This document shows positions 7,854 through 16,877 of a stretch of DNA of 64,000 nucleotides, piece after piece. Made by a program: the position numbers and the translations under genes. Numbering within the stretch: the stretch's first letter is position 1; every line of letters begins with the position of its first letter. The notes under the pieces are model-generated. The model did not search any database and was not told where the DNA came from. It saw only the letters and a list, made by a program, of their open reading frames with translations. Origin of the DNA: Bacillota bacterium (GTDB taxonomy: Bacteria > Bacillota > Sulfobacillia > JAIMAT01); contig JASBVM010000023.1 of NCBI GenBank assembly GCA_029961055.1, positions 62,001-126,000 of the forward strand, in the 5' to 3' direction.

Positions 7854-9332
7854 TCAGCGGTCGATCTGCGCCCGCTGGAGCTTGCCGCTGTAGTCCACGT
7901 AGATGGCCTTCCACTCCGTGTAGACTTCCAGGGCGGCGCGGCCGGCCTCGCGGTGGCCGTTGCCGGTCCCGCGCGTGCCGCCGAAGGGCAGCTGGATCTC
8001 GGCGCCGATGGTGCCGGCGTTGACGTAGACGATGCCGGTGGTCAGGTCGCGCATGGCCCGGAAGGCCTTGTTGACGTCCCGGGTGAAGATGCTGGAAGAG
8101 AGCCCGTACTCCACGGAGTTGTTGACCTCGACGGCCTCCTCCAGCGAGTCCACCGGGATGACCGAGAGCACCGGGCCGAAGATCTCCTCCTGCGCGATGC
8201 GGAAGCGGGGCCCCACCTGGTCGAAGATGGTGGGCTCGTAGAAGAAGCCACGCGAGAGCTCCCCCTCGCGGACCGGGTGGCCGCCCGTGACCAGGACCGC
8301 CCCCTCTTCCTGGCCGATCTGGACGTAGCGGTCGGTCTTCTCCACGGCGCGCCGGTTGATGAGCGGGCCCACCTCCGTCTCGGGGTCGAGGCCGTCGCCC
8401 AGGCGGAGCCTGCGCGCGCCCTCCTTCAGCCGTTCGATGAGCGCGTCGTGGATGCCGCGCTGGACGATCACCCGCGAGCCGGCCGTGCAGCGCTGGCCCG
8501 TCGTCCCGTAGGCGCTCCACAGGATCCCCTGCACGGCCAGGTCCAGGTCGGCGTCGTCCAGGACGGTGATGGCGTTCTTGCCGCCCAGCTCCAGGTGGTA
8601 GCGCTTCATCCCCTCGGCGGCGGTCCGCGCCACGTGCCGGCCCACCGCGTTGGAGCCGGTGAAGGAGACCAGGTCGACGCCGGGGTGGCGGAGGAGCGCG
8701 TCGCCCACCGCCTCGCCGGAGCCGAAGACCACGTTGAGCACCCCCGGCGGGAGGCCGGCCTCCTCCAGGATCCGGGCCAGCAGGTAGCCGAGGAGCGGAG
8801 CGTCGCTGGCCGGCTTGAAGACCGCGGTGTTGCCGGCGACGAGGGCGGGCATCAGCTTCCAGGTGGCGATGGAGAAGGGGAAGTTCCAGGGGGTGATGGC
8901 GGCGACCACGCCGATGGGGTCGCGCTGGGCCATGGCGAACTTGTCGGGGCTCTCGGCCGGCACCACCTCGCCGGCGAGGCGGCGGCCCTCGCCGGCCATG
9001 TAGTAGGTCATGTCGATGCCTTCCTGGACCTCGCCGCGCGACTCGGTGAGGACCTTCCCCATGTCGCGGGTCATGGCGCGCGCCAGCTCTTCCTTCCGCT
9101 GCATCATCAGCTCGGCGGCCCGGAAGAGGATCTCGGCGCGGCGCGGGGCCGGGTAGAGTCGCCAGGAGCGGTAGGCCTCGCGGGCGGCCTCGACGGCCCG
9201 GTCCACGTCCTCGGGCGTCGAGGCCGGCACCTCGGCCACCACCTCGCCGTTGGCGGGGTTGATGCTGGCGAAGGTCTCGCCGCCCGTGGCGTCCACCCAC
9301 CGCCCTCCGATCAGGTTCTGCAAGCGCTCCAA
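7854..9332 (-). CDS. NAD(P)-dependent aldehyde dehydrogenase
   Basis: Oxidises an aldehyde to the acid with NAD(P). Family motifs in order: PWNFPFSIATWK, FTGSNAVGRHVA, LELGGKNA with the general-base glutamate, the nucleophilic cysteine (282) in GQRCTAGSR, and EEIFGPVLSV. The length of 492 residues is full. It resembles the group with succinate-semialdehyde, 2-oxoglutarate-semialdehyde and glyceraldehyde-3-phosphate (non-phosphorylating) dehydrogenases; the substrate cannot be fixed. The TTG start is supported by AAGGAGGG 7 bases before it. Confidence 0.88.
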   Translation of the reverse strand: MERLQNLIGGRWVDATGGETFASINPANGEVVAEVPASTPEDVDRAVEAAREAYRSWRLYPAPRRAEILFRAAELMMQRKEELARAMTRDMGKVLTESRGEVQEGIDMTYYMAGEGRRLAGEVVPAESPDKFAMAQRDPIGVVAAITPWNFPFSIATWKLMPALVAGNTAVFKPASDAPLLGYLLARILEEAGLPPGVLNVVFGSGEAVGDALLRHPGVDLVSFTGSNAVGRHVARTAAEGMKRYHLELGGKNAITVLDDADLDLAVQGILWSAYGTTGQRCTAGSRVIVQRGIHDALIERLKEGARRLRLGDGLDPETEVGPLINRRAVEKTDRYVQIGQEEGAVLVTGGHPVREGELSRGFFYEPTIFDQVGPRFRIAQEEIFGPVLSVIPVDSLEEAVEVNNSVEYGLSSSIFTRDVNKAFRAMRDLTTGIVYVNAGTIGAEIQLPFGGTRGTGNGHREAGRAALEVYTEWKAIYVDYSGKLQRAQIDR

Positions 9333-9406
9333 CGAAGATCCCTCCTTCGGTGGTCTCTGCCGACCCGAGGGAGGGGATTTCGCCGTTCGTCACGGTGCCG
9401 CCTTCT

Positions 9407-9787
9407 CTATATCGCCACGCCCAGCATCCCGCCCACCGCGCCCAGGCCGAGGGCCAGCCCGGCGTCGCGCAGGAGGCTGCCGCCCATGCCGGCGCTCCCC
9501 ACCGCCCAGTCGGCGACGAGGAGGAGAAGCACGTAGGCCAGGCCCACCGCGGCACCATGGAGCCAGCCCATCCGGTCGGCCGCCCTCCCCGCCGTCGCGC
9601 CCCCCGCCAGCGGTGCCAGGAAGCCTGCGAAGAAACCGATCCGGTCGAGCAGCGGGTCGCTCAGCCCGCTGGCGTGGGCGACCACGGTCAGCGCCAGCGC
9701 CAGCAGCCCCGCGGTCAGGAAGGCGACCGCCACCCCCTCCAGGATCGCCACCGGCGTGAGGGCGCTCTCGGAGTCGCTCGTCCGCAC
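9407..9787 (-). CDS. TIGR04086-family membrane protein
   Basis: A 126-residue protein with four membrane helices. The segment GRAADRMGWLHGAAVGLAYV, between helices 2 and 3, is the recognisable signature of the TIGR04086 family found across Bacillota, whose function is unknown. It starts with GTG after a GGAGGGGGAG stretch. It lies 74 bases upstream of the aldehyde dehydrogenase on the same strand and could be co-transcribed with it. The SASP gene lies behind it, with a large hairpin in between. Confidence 0.75.
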   Translation of the reverse strand: MRTSDSESALTPVAILEGVAVAFLTAGLLALALTVVAHASGLSDPLLDRIGFFAGFLAPLAGGATAGRAADRMGWLHGAAVGLAYVLLLLVADWAVGSAGMGGSLLRDAGLALGLGAVGGMLGVAI

Positions 9788-9831
9788 CCGATCTCCCCCT
9801 CCGCTCCTATGCGGAGGCCGGGCCGTCCCAT

Positions 9832-9870
9832 GACGAGAGGCCGGCTCGCCACCGGCGAACCGGCCTCGTC
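9832..9870 (-). terminator. Hairpin terminator of the SASP gene
   Basis: Two arms of 17-19 bases (9832-9850 and 9854-9870) pair almost perfectly around an ACC loop, with one mismatch and a two-base bulge. It starts 30 bases after the SASP stop. There is no T-run. Confidence 0.55.
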
Positions 9871-9899
9871 GGGCCGTGCGATCCCGGGTCGCCCTGCCC

Positions 9900-10115
9900 T
9901 TACCTCGACCGGCCGAGTCGCTCCTCCGCGAAGCGGATCATGCGCCGCACCATGCCGCCGCCGATCTTGCCCACTTCCTGGGTGGTCATCCGCTCCCACC
10001 CACGGCGGCGGATCTCGTCGCGAAGGCCCAGTTCGTCGGCGACCTCGTACTTCAGCCGGTCGAGCCCCTGCTCGGCTTGAGGGTTGTCGACGCGACGGCT
10101 GCCATGCCTCGCCAT
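9900..10115 (-). CDS. Small acid-soluble spore protein, alpha/beta type
   Basis: Coats and protects DNA in dormant spores and is degraded by GPR protease on germination. The 71 residues show both conserved parts of the family: LDRLKYEVADELGL near residues 19-32 and GKIGGGMVRRMIRFAEERLG at the end. The region between is shorter and more basic than in Bacillus proteins. ATG follows AGGGGAG. A candidate sigma-G promoter lies 41 bases upstream and a hairpin follows, so this is a single-gene unit. It is direct evidence that the organism makes endospores. Confidence 0.92.
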   Translation of the reverse strand: MARHGSRRVDNPQAEQGLDRLKYEVADELGLRDEIRRRGWERMTTQEVGKIGGGMVRRMIRFAEERLGRSR

Positions 10116-10155
10116 CTTCCACTCCCCTCGAGTCGGGGCGCGCCGCCGACAACCC

Positions 10156-10185
10156 TACGATGCGCCCTTCGCCGCGCTCGTATCG
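10156..10185 (-). promoter_or_regulatory. Candidate sigma-G (forespore) promoter for the SASP gene
   Basis: On the minus strand, CATCGTA at 10162-10156 fits the sigma-G -10 consensus CATnnTA exactly. CGATA at 10185-10181 matches the ATA core of the -35, with an 18-base spacer. It is placed correctly for the SASP and lies between the SASP gene and dinG. Confidence 0.5.
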
Positions 10186-10187
10186 CG

Positions 10188-13112
10188 TCAGATTCCGGCG
10201 GCGGAGCCGGCCGGAGGAGCCGCTGCCTCTCCCAGCCACGCCGCCACCTTCTCGATCACCGCGGCCGACGGGGCCACCAGCACCTCGGGCCCCGGCAGCG
10301 ATTCCAGGAAAATCTGTCCATAACTCTTGCGCGCGTCCACGAGGCGAGCATCGAGCACCACCACGGCGCCCCGGTCGCTGGCCCGCCGGATCAGCCGGCC
10401 GAAGCCCTGCTTGAAGCGGATGACCGCGTCCGGCACCGCCACGCTGAGGAAGCCGTTCCCCCCCGCGCGGCTGCACGCCTCGCTCCGCGCCGCCAGGATG
10501 GGCGAGGTGGGCGGCGCGAAGGGCAGCTTCACCATCACCACGCAGCTGAGCGCCTCGCCGGGGATGTCCACGCCCTCCCAGAAGCTGCTGGATCCGAAGA
10601 CGACGCTCCCCTGGTCGGCCCGGAGCGCCTCGGCCAGCCGGCTCCGGCTCCCGTCCAGCCCCTGGGCGAGAAGCTCGATCCCTTCCGCCTCCAGCCGCGG
10701 CTTGAGCTGGAAATAGACCGTGCGGAGCATGCGGTGCGAGGTGAAAAGGACCAGCGTCCGCCCCCCGGTCCGGCGGAGGAGCGCCTCCAGGAAGCGCGCC
10801 ACCGCGCGGGAGGCCTCCGGCTCCCGGCCCAGGTCGGGCATGTCGTTGGGGACGGCGAGGAGCGCCTGCTCGCGGTAGTGGAAGGGCGACTCCACCTGCA
10901 GCGTCTCCAGGCGATCGTCCTCTTCCAGACCGAGCGCGTCCAGGAGCGGAGCGAACTGCCCCGCCACCGTCAGCGTGGCCGAGGTGAGGACGGCACCCTC
11001 CAGGTTCTCCCAGACGTGCCGGCGGAGGAGCGGCCCCGCCTCGAAGGGCGCCGCGGCCAGCACCGGCGTCACCGTCTGCCGCCCGCCCCGCCGGCGGGTC
11101 GCGCCCTCCAGCCAGACCACCGTCGCCTCCGGGTCGGCGTTCAGGATCGTCTCCAGGGCGGCCAGCTCCCGTGCCGTCTCGCTCCTCGCGGCCTCCAGCT
11201 CCAGGCGCGTCTCGGGCCGCAGCTGACGGGAGGAAAGGGACCGCTGGGCCAGCTGCTGGGCCAGCCGGTCGAGCTCGGACGCCAGCCGGCGGAGGCGATC
11301 CCGCCAGGTGCCGGCCAGATCCGCCACCGCTCCTTCCTGCCAGAAGCGGCTCGGGAGCCGCTCGGCGCCGCCCTGGCCGCCCTCGCTTCCCCCGGTCAGG
11401 CGAGCGGCCAGCGCCTGCCAGACGAGCCGGCCCGCCTGGCGCGCCTCTTCCGCGGCCTGGCGGACGCGTTCCACCGCCTCGCCCGGGCCGGCGCCTGCCG
11501 CCGGTGCCGAGGCCAGCGCCGCGAGGGCGGCCAGGAGGCCGCGGCGGCGGGCCAGGAGCCGGTCCAGGTTCTCCTCCGCCTCGTCCGCGGAGAGACGGAC
11601 GCCGAAGTGGCGCGCCGCCTCCTCGGCCAGGTGGTGGGCCTCGTCGATCACCGCGTGCGCGAAAGGGGGCAGGACCTGCTCGCCCGCGGCGTAGTGGGAG
11701 AGCAGCAGCGAGTGGTTGACCACCAGGAGGTCGGCCCGTTCCGCCTCGCGCCGGGCGCGGAACCAGAAGCAGCGGTCCGCCCAGCGGCACTCCGGGCCCA
11801 GGCAGGCTTGGGCGTCCACCTCCAGGCGCGACCAGAGGCGCTGCTCCTCCTCGCCGTAGAGCGGGGCTTCGCTCCGGTCCCCCCGCCGGGTCTGGGCCAG
11901 CCAGCTGCTCAGGCGCGCCAGCGCCGGTCGCTCGCGCTCCTCCACCGCGGAGGGGTCGCTCGTCAGCCGTTCCCAGCGCAGGAGGCAGACGTACTGGCTG
12001 CGTCCCTTGACCAGCGCCGCCCGGAAGGGGACGGGCAGGTGCCGCGCCAGCCACGGGAGCTCCCTCTCCCAGAGCTGCTCCTGGAGGTTGACCGTATGGG
12101 TGGCCACCGCCACGCGCTGCCGCTGCCGGCGGGCGAAGAGGAGCGCCGGCACCAGGTAGGCGAGCGACTTGCCCGTCCCGGTGCCGGCCTCCACCACCAG
12201 GTGCAGCCGGCGATCCAGGGCGCGGGCCACCGCCGTGGCCATGGCCGCCTGTCCCGGGCGGGTCTCGAACCCCTCCAGCCGTCCCAGCAGGCCGCCGGCG
12301 CTGAAGAGCTCTTCCGCAGCCGGCGGCCGGGGAGGCCGTCCCGCCAGACTCCCTTCCCCGCCACCGGCCAGGACCAGGTCGCGCCCGGGGTCGACCGCCG
12401 TCCCGGCGAGCTCTTCGACCCCGCCTTCCGCCGGCTCGGGTGCCAGGATCACCCGGGGCCGGGAGGATCCGGCGCGGGCGGCTGCAGGAGCACCCCCTTC
12501 CGCAGCGGGCGCCACCACCTCCAGGAGCAGATCCACGACGGGCGAGTCGGTGGGGAGAAGCCAGGCCAGGAGCGTCTGGCGCAACTCGGCGGGGAGCTGC
12601 CCGAGCCGTTCCTGGAGGCGGGCGAAGAGGTGTGCCGTCGCCTCGGCGTCGGCCTCCGCGTCGTGCGCCCGCTCCAGCTCCAGGCCGTAGGCCCGCGCCA
12701 GCTGGCCCAGCTGGTGGCTGGCGCGGAGCGGGTCGACCAGGCGGGCCAGTTCCAGCGTGTCGTAGCAGCGGTTGGGCAGCGGGGAGAAGCCTTCCCGGTC
12801 CAGGGCGCGGTCCAGGAAGGCGAGGTCGAAGGAGGCGTTGTGCGCCACCAGCGGGTCCTCCCCGGCGAAGGCGACGAAGTCGCGCAGCACCTCGGCCGCC
12901 GGGGAGGCGGCGCGCAGCTCCTCCGGTCGGAGGCCGGTGAGGCGGAGCACCGCCAGGGGGAGGTCGCCGTCGAAGCGGATCAGGCGGCGGAAGCGCTGGC
13001 GGACGCCGCCTGCCTCCCAGCGGACGGCGCCGAGCTGGAGGATCCGGTCCCGGGCCGGGTCGAGCCCGCTGGTCTCGGTGTCAAAGGCGACGAAACGACG
13101 CGAGAGCGCCAC
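10188..13112 (-). CDS. dinG: DinG-type helicase fused to a DnaQ-like 3'-5' exonuclease
   Basis: Large DNA-repair protein of 974 residues. Residues 7-165 form a DEDDh exonuclease domain (FDTETSG, NASFDLAFL, HDAEADAEAT). The helicase part has Walker A EAGTGTGKS near 308-316, DEAHH near 487, and conserved superfamily 2 motifs up to SFWEGVDIPG and the C-terminal arginine motif region. Cysteines 376, 437, 442 and 448 have the C-x60-C-x4-C-x5-C pattern of the iron-sulphur domain of E. coli DinG and XPD. The 31-base overlap with the upstream membrane-protein gene suggests coupled translation. The start is a GTG with a weak ribosome site. Confidence 0.88.
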   Translation of the reverse strand: MALSRRFVAFDTETSGLDPARDRILQLGAVRWEAGGVRQRFRRLIRFDGDLPLAVLRLTGLRPEELRAASPAAEVLRDFVAFAGEDPLVAHNASFDLAFLDRALDREGFSPLPNRCYDTLELARLVDPLRASHQLGQLARAYGLELERAHDAEADAEATAHLFARLQERLGQLPAELRQTLLAWLLPTDSPVVDLLLEVVAPAAEGGAPAAARAGSSRPRVILAPEPAEGGVEELAGTAVDPGRDLVLAGGGEGSLAGRPPRPPAAEELFSAGGLLGRLEGFETRPGQAAMATAVARALDRRLHLVVEAGTGTGKSLAYLVPALLFARRQRQRVAVATHTVNLQEQLWERELPWLARHLPVPFRAALVKGRSQYVCLLRWERLTSDPSAVEERERPALARLSSWLAQTRRGDRSEAPLYGEEEQRLWSRLEVDAQACLGPECRWADRCFWFRARREAERADLLVVNHSLLLSHYAAGEQVLPPFAHAVIDEAHHLAEEAARHFGVRLSADEAEENLDRLLARRRGLLAALAALASAPAAGAGPGEAVERVRQAAEEARQAGRLVWQALAARLTGGSEGGQGGAERLPSRFWQEGAVADLAGTWRDRLRRLASELDRLAQQLAQRSLSSRQLRPETRLELEAARSETARELAALETILNADPEATVVWLEGATRRRGGRQTVTPVLAAAPFEAGPLLRRHVWENLEGAVLTSATLTVAGQFAPLLDALGLEEDDRLETLQVESPFHYREQALLAVPNDMPDLGREPEASRAVARFLEALLRRTGGRTLVLFTSHRMLRTVYFQLKPRLEAEGIELLAQGLDGSRSRLAEALRADQGSVVFGSSSFWEGVDIPGEALSCVVMVKLPFAPPTSPILAARSEACSRAGGNGFLSVAVPDAVIRFKQGFGRLIRRASDRGAVVVLDARLVDARKSYGQIFLESLPGPEVLVAPSAAVIEKVAAWLGEAAAPPAGSAAGI

Positions 13113-13557
13113 CCCCGGCCCATTGTACCTTCCCCGCCACCAGCGCCACCGCCGCCGCCACGGGCAGGCAGAACTGGAGGATGGAGAGGTGGGCGTAGGC
13201 CAGCGAGGCCCAGAAGCCGCGCCAGGGGAGGGGATGGGAGCTGATCACCGCCAGCACATATCCGAAGGAGACCAGGAGGCCGCCCAGGAACCCGCGCAGG
13301 GCGGCCGGGAGCGGCCGGGGCAGGAGGAGCCCCAGCTCGGCCAAGCCGAGCCCCAGCACCCCCAGGAGCAGGAAGAGCGGAAGCAGCGGCCCTTCCGTCC
13401 CGTTCAGGAGCGCCGGGAAGAGATAGAGCCAGTAGGCGGGCGCAAAGAGCTCCCGCCCCGCGCTGAGCGCCAGGAAGAGGACCAGCGCGGCCAGGCCGGC
13501 CAGCACTCCCCCGAGGAGCAGCGCGAACAGATGGCGCGCGGCCGACACGGCCTCCAC
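13081..13557 (-). CDS. Hypothetical four-helix membrane protein
   Basis: A 158-residue hydrophobic protein with about four membrane helices (residues 9-31, 42-75 as a long or broken segment, 84-106 and 122-146) and a short basic tail. No family is recognised. Its 3' end overlaps the start of dinG by 32 bases. The start is a GTG without a clear ribosome site; another in-frame start near it is possible. It may be the first gene of a two-gene unit with dinG. Confidence 0.55.
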   Translation of the reverse strand: MEAVSAARHLFALLLGGVLAGLAALVLFLALSAGRELFAPAYWLYLFPALLNGTEGPLLPLFLLLGVLGLGLAELGLLLPRPLPAALRGFLGGLLVSFGYVLAVISSHPLPWRGFWASLAYAHLSILQFCLPVAAAVALVAGKVQWAGGGALASFRRL

Positions 13558-13619
13558 CCGCTTTCACGTCCGGCTGCTCCGAGCCTATGGGGGCGGCGGC
13601 CGATCCATGCCTCGCCCGG

Positions 13620-14288
13620 TCAGAGGCCGAGGCCCAGGTGGGCGGTGTCGTTCCAGCGGAGGAGCCTGCTCCGTTCCGGCCGCTCCGGATCCACGTCCAG
13701 CACGCTGACCGAGGTGTTGTCCAGCACCAGCCGGTAGCGCTGGTGGAGGTTCCATCCCATCAGGTGGGAAGCGATCACCTTGATGGTGCCGCCGTGCGAG
13801 ACCAGGAGGAGCGCACCCCTCCGCCGTCCGCGCTCCCCTTCCTCGCGCGGGGGCTCCAGGTCGGCCAGCGCCCGCCGCAGCGCGCCCGCGGCACGGGTCT
13901 CCAGCTGGGCCAGGGTCTCGCCCCCGGTGGGCGCGTGGCGGGTGGCGTCCTCCACGTACAGCCGCCAGTCCTCGCCGTAGCGGGCCTCGATCTCCTCCCG
14001 CGTCAACCCTTCCCAGGCGCCGAAGGACATCTCGCGCAGGTCCGGGTCGACCCGGACCTCGAGCCGGTGCGGGCGGGCGATGGTCTCCGCCGTCTCCCGG
14101 GCGCGGGAGAGGTCGGAGGACCAGACGGCGGCCACGGCGAGGCCCGCCAAGCGCTCCGCCACCGCCACCGCCTGCCGGCGTCCCTCCTCGCTGAGCGGCA
14201 CGTCGGTGTGACCCTGGTAGCGCCCGCTCCGGTTGTAGACCGTCTCCCCGTGTCGCACCAGGATGAGGCGGCGCCGGGGCAAGGTCAC
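13620..14288 (-). CDS. Histidine phosphatase family protein (phosphoglycerate mutase-like)
   Basis: Phosphatase or mutase using a phosphohistidine intermediate. LVRHGETVYN near residues 9-18 holds the catalytic RHG; GRYQGHTDVPLSEEGRRQA, the EMSFGAWEG glutamate region and VSHGGTIK with the second histidine follow. The length of 222 residues fits the CobC/GpmB/broad-specificity phosphatase group. The GTG start, after GGGAGGAAGC, overlaps the mtaD stop by 4 bases, so the two are translationally coupled. That links it to the SAH/MTA salvage cluster, but its substrate there is unknown. Confidence 0.85.
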   Translation of the reverse strand: MTLPRRRLILVRHGETVYNRSGRYQGHTDVPLSEEGRRQAVAVAERLAGLAVAAVWSSDLSRARETAETIARPHRLEVRVDPDLREMSFGAWEGLTREEIEARYGEDWRLYVEDATRHAPTGGETLAQLETRAAGALRRALADLEPPREEGERGRRRGALLLVSHGGTIKVIASHLMGWNLHQRYRLVLDNTSVSVLDVDPERPERSRLLRWNDTAHLGLGL

Positions 14289-15634
14289 GCTTCCTCCCGC
14301 GTCAGGAAGGCGGCGCGCCGGCCCACCTCGTGGCGGAGGCGCTCCACGTCCACCGTCCGGACGTGGCCGTCCTCCACCACCCTCCGCCCCGCCACCCAGA
14401 CCGACTCCACCGCCGCCGGCTCGGCCGCGTAGACCAGGGCCGAGAAGGGGTCGAAGAGCGGTGCCAGCGCCGCCGTCCGCGCCGGATCCACCAGGACGGC
14501 GTCGCACGCCTTGCCGGGGGCCAGGCTGCCGATCTCCTCCGCCCAGCCCAGCGCCCGTGCGCTCTCCAGCGTCGCCATGGCGAACGCCTCCCGCGCGGGG
14601 AGCGCCGCGGCGTCGTCGAGGCGGACCTTCTGCAGGATGGAGGCAAGGCGCATCTCCTCGAACATCTCCAGGCGGTTGGTGCTGGCCGCCCCGTCGGTGC
14701 CCAGGCCGACGGTCACCCCCGCCCGCCGCATCTCGACCACCGGGGCGATGCCGCTGGCCAGCTTCAGGTTGGAGACGGGGTTGTGGGCGACGCCGACCCG
14801 GTGCTCGGCCAGGAGCTCGATGTCGCGGGGGCTCACCTTGACGCAGTGCGCCGCCAGACAGCCCACCTGGAAGAGGCCGGTCTCGGCGCAGACCTCCGCC
14901 GGGCTCTTCCCGTACGTCGCCTGGCTCCGGCGGTTCTCGTCGTCGTTCTCCGAGAGGTGGATGTGGACCCGGGCGCCCAGCGCCGCCGCCCGTTCCGCCA
15001 CCCGCCCCAGGAAGGCGCGCGTGGTGGTGTAGACGCCGTGCGGGCCCAGCATCACCCGGATGCGCCCGCCCGCCGCGCCGTGCCAGTCGCGGAAGAGCGC
15101 CTCCGCCTCGGCCAGCGCGCGCTCGCCGCTCCCGTCGCCCGGCTCCACCATGCCGCGGGCGAGGACGGCGCGGCCGCCCGCCTCCACCACCGCCCGCGCC
15201 GTCTCCTCCATGAAGAAGTACATGTCGGCGAAGGCGGTGACGCCCGCCTCCAGCATCTCCACCGCCGCCAGGAGCGCCCCCCAGTAGGTGTCCTCCGGCC
15301 GGAGCCGCGCCTCGACGGGGAAGATGCGCGTCTCGAGCCAGGGCATCAGGCTCAGGTCGTCGGCGTAGCCGCGCATCAGGGTCATGGCGGCATGGGAGTG
15401 GGCGTTCACCATCCCCGGCATCAGGAAGCGGCCCCGCGCCCCCACCCTCTCCCCCGCCGGGCGGAGCCGCCAGGCCGGCGCCTGCGACCGCGCCCCCACC
15501 CAGAGGATGCGCGCGGGATCGGCCAGGAGGAGGGCGTCCTCCACCACGCCCAGCTCCGGGTCCACCAGCGTGGCGCCCTCGATGGCCAGCGCCGCCTCCA
15601 GCGGGGGGCTCGCCGCCGCTCGCCGCTCGTCCAT
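14285..15634 (-). CDS. mtaD: 5'-methylthioadenosine/S-adenosylhomocysteine deaminase
   Basis: Zinc amidohydrolase that deaminates methylthioadenosine and SAH to the inosine forms. NAHSHAAMTLMRG near residues 74-86 carries the two metal-binding histidines. HIHLSENDDE, AAHCVKVS and GLGTDGAASTN bring the remaining metal and active-site residues. The length of 449 residues is standard. ATG begins 2 bases after the ahcY stop. Being placed with ahcY and mtnP, it acts on the products of methyl transfer and polyamine synthesis. Confidence 0.9.
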   Translation of the reverse strand: MDERRAAASPPLEAALAIEGATLVDPELGVVEDALLLADPARILWVGARSQAPAWRLRPAGERVGARGRFLMPGMVNAHSHAAMTLMRGYADDLSLMPWLETRIFPVEARLRPEDTYWGALLAAVEMLEAGVTAFADMYFFMEETARAVVEAGGRAVLARGMVEPGDGSGERALAEAEALFRDWHGAAGGRIRVMLGPHGVYTTTRAFLGRVAERAAALGARVHIHLSENDDENRRSQATYGKSPAEVCAETGLFQVGCLAAHCVKVSPRDIELLAEHRVGVAHNPVSNLKLASGIAPVVEMRRAGVTVGLGTDGAASTNRLEMFEEMRLASILQKVRLDDAAALPAREAFAMATLESARALGWAEEIGSLAPGKACDAVLVDPARTAALAPLFDPFSALVYAAEPAAVESVWVAGRRVVEDGHVRTVDVERLRHEVGRRAAFLTREEA

Positions 15635-15636
15635 CC

Positions 15637-16875
15637 CTAGACCCTCCAGCTCCGGCGATAGGCTTCCTGCTCCGGCGTAAGGCGGTCGATGCGGACGCCC
15701 AGCGCAGCCAGGCGCCGGCCGAGGACCCGCTCGTCCAGCTCCCGCGGGATGGGGACCAGCCGCGGCCCCAGCTCGTCGGCGTGGCGGGCCACGTAGCGGA
15801 TCGCCTCCACCTGGAGGCTGAAGGAGAGATCCATGATCTCCGCCGGGTGGCCGTCCCCCGCCGCCAGGTTGACCAGCCGGCCCTCCGCCAGCAGGTGGAG
15901 CCGGCGGCCGTCCGCCAGGACGTAGCTCTCCACGTGGGGTCGCGCTTCCTCCCGGCGGACGGCCAGGGCGGACAGGTCGGGCTTGGAGATCTCCACGTCG
16001 AAGTGGCCGGCGTTGGCCAGGACGGCGCCGTCGCGCATCCGCTCGAAGTGCTCGCGGCGGAGCACCTCGCGCATGCCGGTGACGGTGACGAAGAAGTCGC
16101 CCCGCTCCGCCGCCTCCAGCGCCGGCATCACCTCGAAGCCGTCCATCAGCGCCTCGTTGGCCGCCACCGGGTCGACCTCGCAGACGATCACCCGGGCACC
16201 CAGGCCGGCCGCCCGCGCGGCCACGCCCTTGCCGCACCAGCCGTAGCCCAGGACGACGGCGGTCTTCCCCGCCACGGTCAGGTTGGTGGTGCGCATGATG
16301 GCGTCCCAGGTCGACTGGCCGGTGCCGTAGCGGTTGTCGAAGAGGTGCTTGGCCAGGCCGTCGTTGGTGGCCATCACGGGGAAGGCCAGGAGCCCCTCGG
16401 CCTCCAGGGCGCGGAGCCGCTGGATGCCGGTGGTGGTCTCCTCCGCCCCGCCCCGGACGCCTCCCAGGAGGTCGCGCCGCTCGCTGTGCAGGAGGCCGAC
16501 CAGGTCGGCGCCGTCGTCGATGACCAGCTCGGGCCGCTGGGCGAGCGCCCGCTCCAGGAAGTCCCGGTACTCCTCCGGGGTGGCGCCGCGCCAGGCGAAG
16601 ACCTCCACCCCCGCCTCGGCCAGGGCGGCGGCCACGTCGTCCTGGGTGGAGAGCGGGTTGGAACCGGCCACGCTCACCCGCGCGCCCGCCTGGTGGAGCA
16701 CCTCGGCGAGGTGGGCGGTCTTCGCCTCCAGGTGGAGGCAGAGGCTGATCCGGCGGCCGCGCAGCTCGCCGCTCTCCTCCAGCTCCCGTGCCAGGCTCTC
16801 CAGGACGGGCATGTGCGCCGCCGCCCACGCGATCTTGCGCCGCCCGGACGGCGCCAGCGAGGGATTGCGGACCAT
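15637..16875 (-). CDS. ahcY: Adenosylhomocysteinase (or S-inosylhomocysteine hydrolase)
   Basis: Splits S-adenosylhomocysteine to homocysteine and the nucleoside with bound NAD. LHLEAKTAHLAEVL, NPLSTQDDVAAAL, the NDGLAKHLFDNRYGTGQS substrate site and GYGWCGKGVAARAAG (NAD binding, near residues 205-220) are all present. At 412 residues it is the shorter form lacking the insertion found in long enzymes, as in archaea and thermophiles. The start used, 2 bases after the mtnP stop, fits the gene packing; an in-frame upstream start would add 14 residues overlapping mtnP. Next to mtaD it might in fact act on S-inosylhomocysteine. Confidence 0.9.
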   Translation of the reverse strand: MVRNPSLAPSGRRKIAWAAAHMPVLESLARELEESGELRGRRISLCLHLEAKTAHLAEVLHQAGARVSVAGSNPLSTQDDVAAALAEAGVEVFAWRGATPEEYRDFLERALAQRPELVIDDGADLVGLLHSERRDLLGGVRGGAEETTTGIQRLRALEAEGLLAFPVMATNDGLAKHLFDNRYGTGQSTWDAIMRTTNLTVAGKTAVVLGYGWCGKGVAARAAGLGARVIVCEVDPVAANEALMDGFEVMPALEAAERGDFFVTVTGMREVLRREHFERMRDGAVLANAGHFDVEISKPDLSALAVRREEARPHVESYVLADGRRLHLLAEGRLVNLAAGDGHPAEIMDLSFSLQVEAIRYVARHADELGPRLVPIPRELDERVLGRRLAALGVRIDRLTPEQEAYRRSWRV

Positions 16876-16877
16876 GC

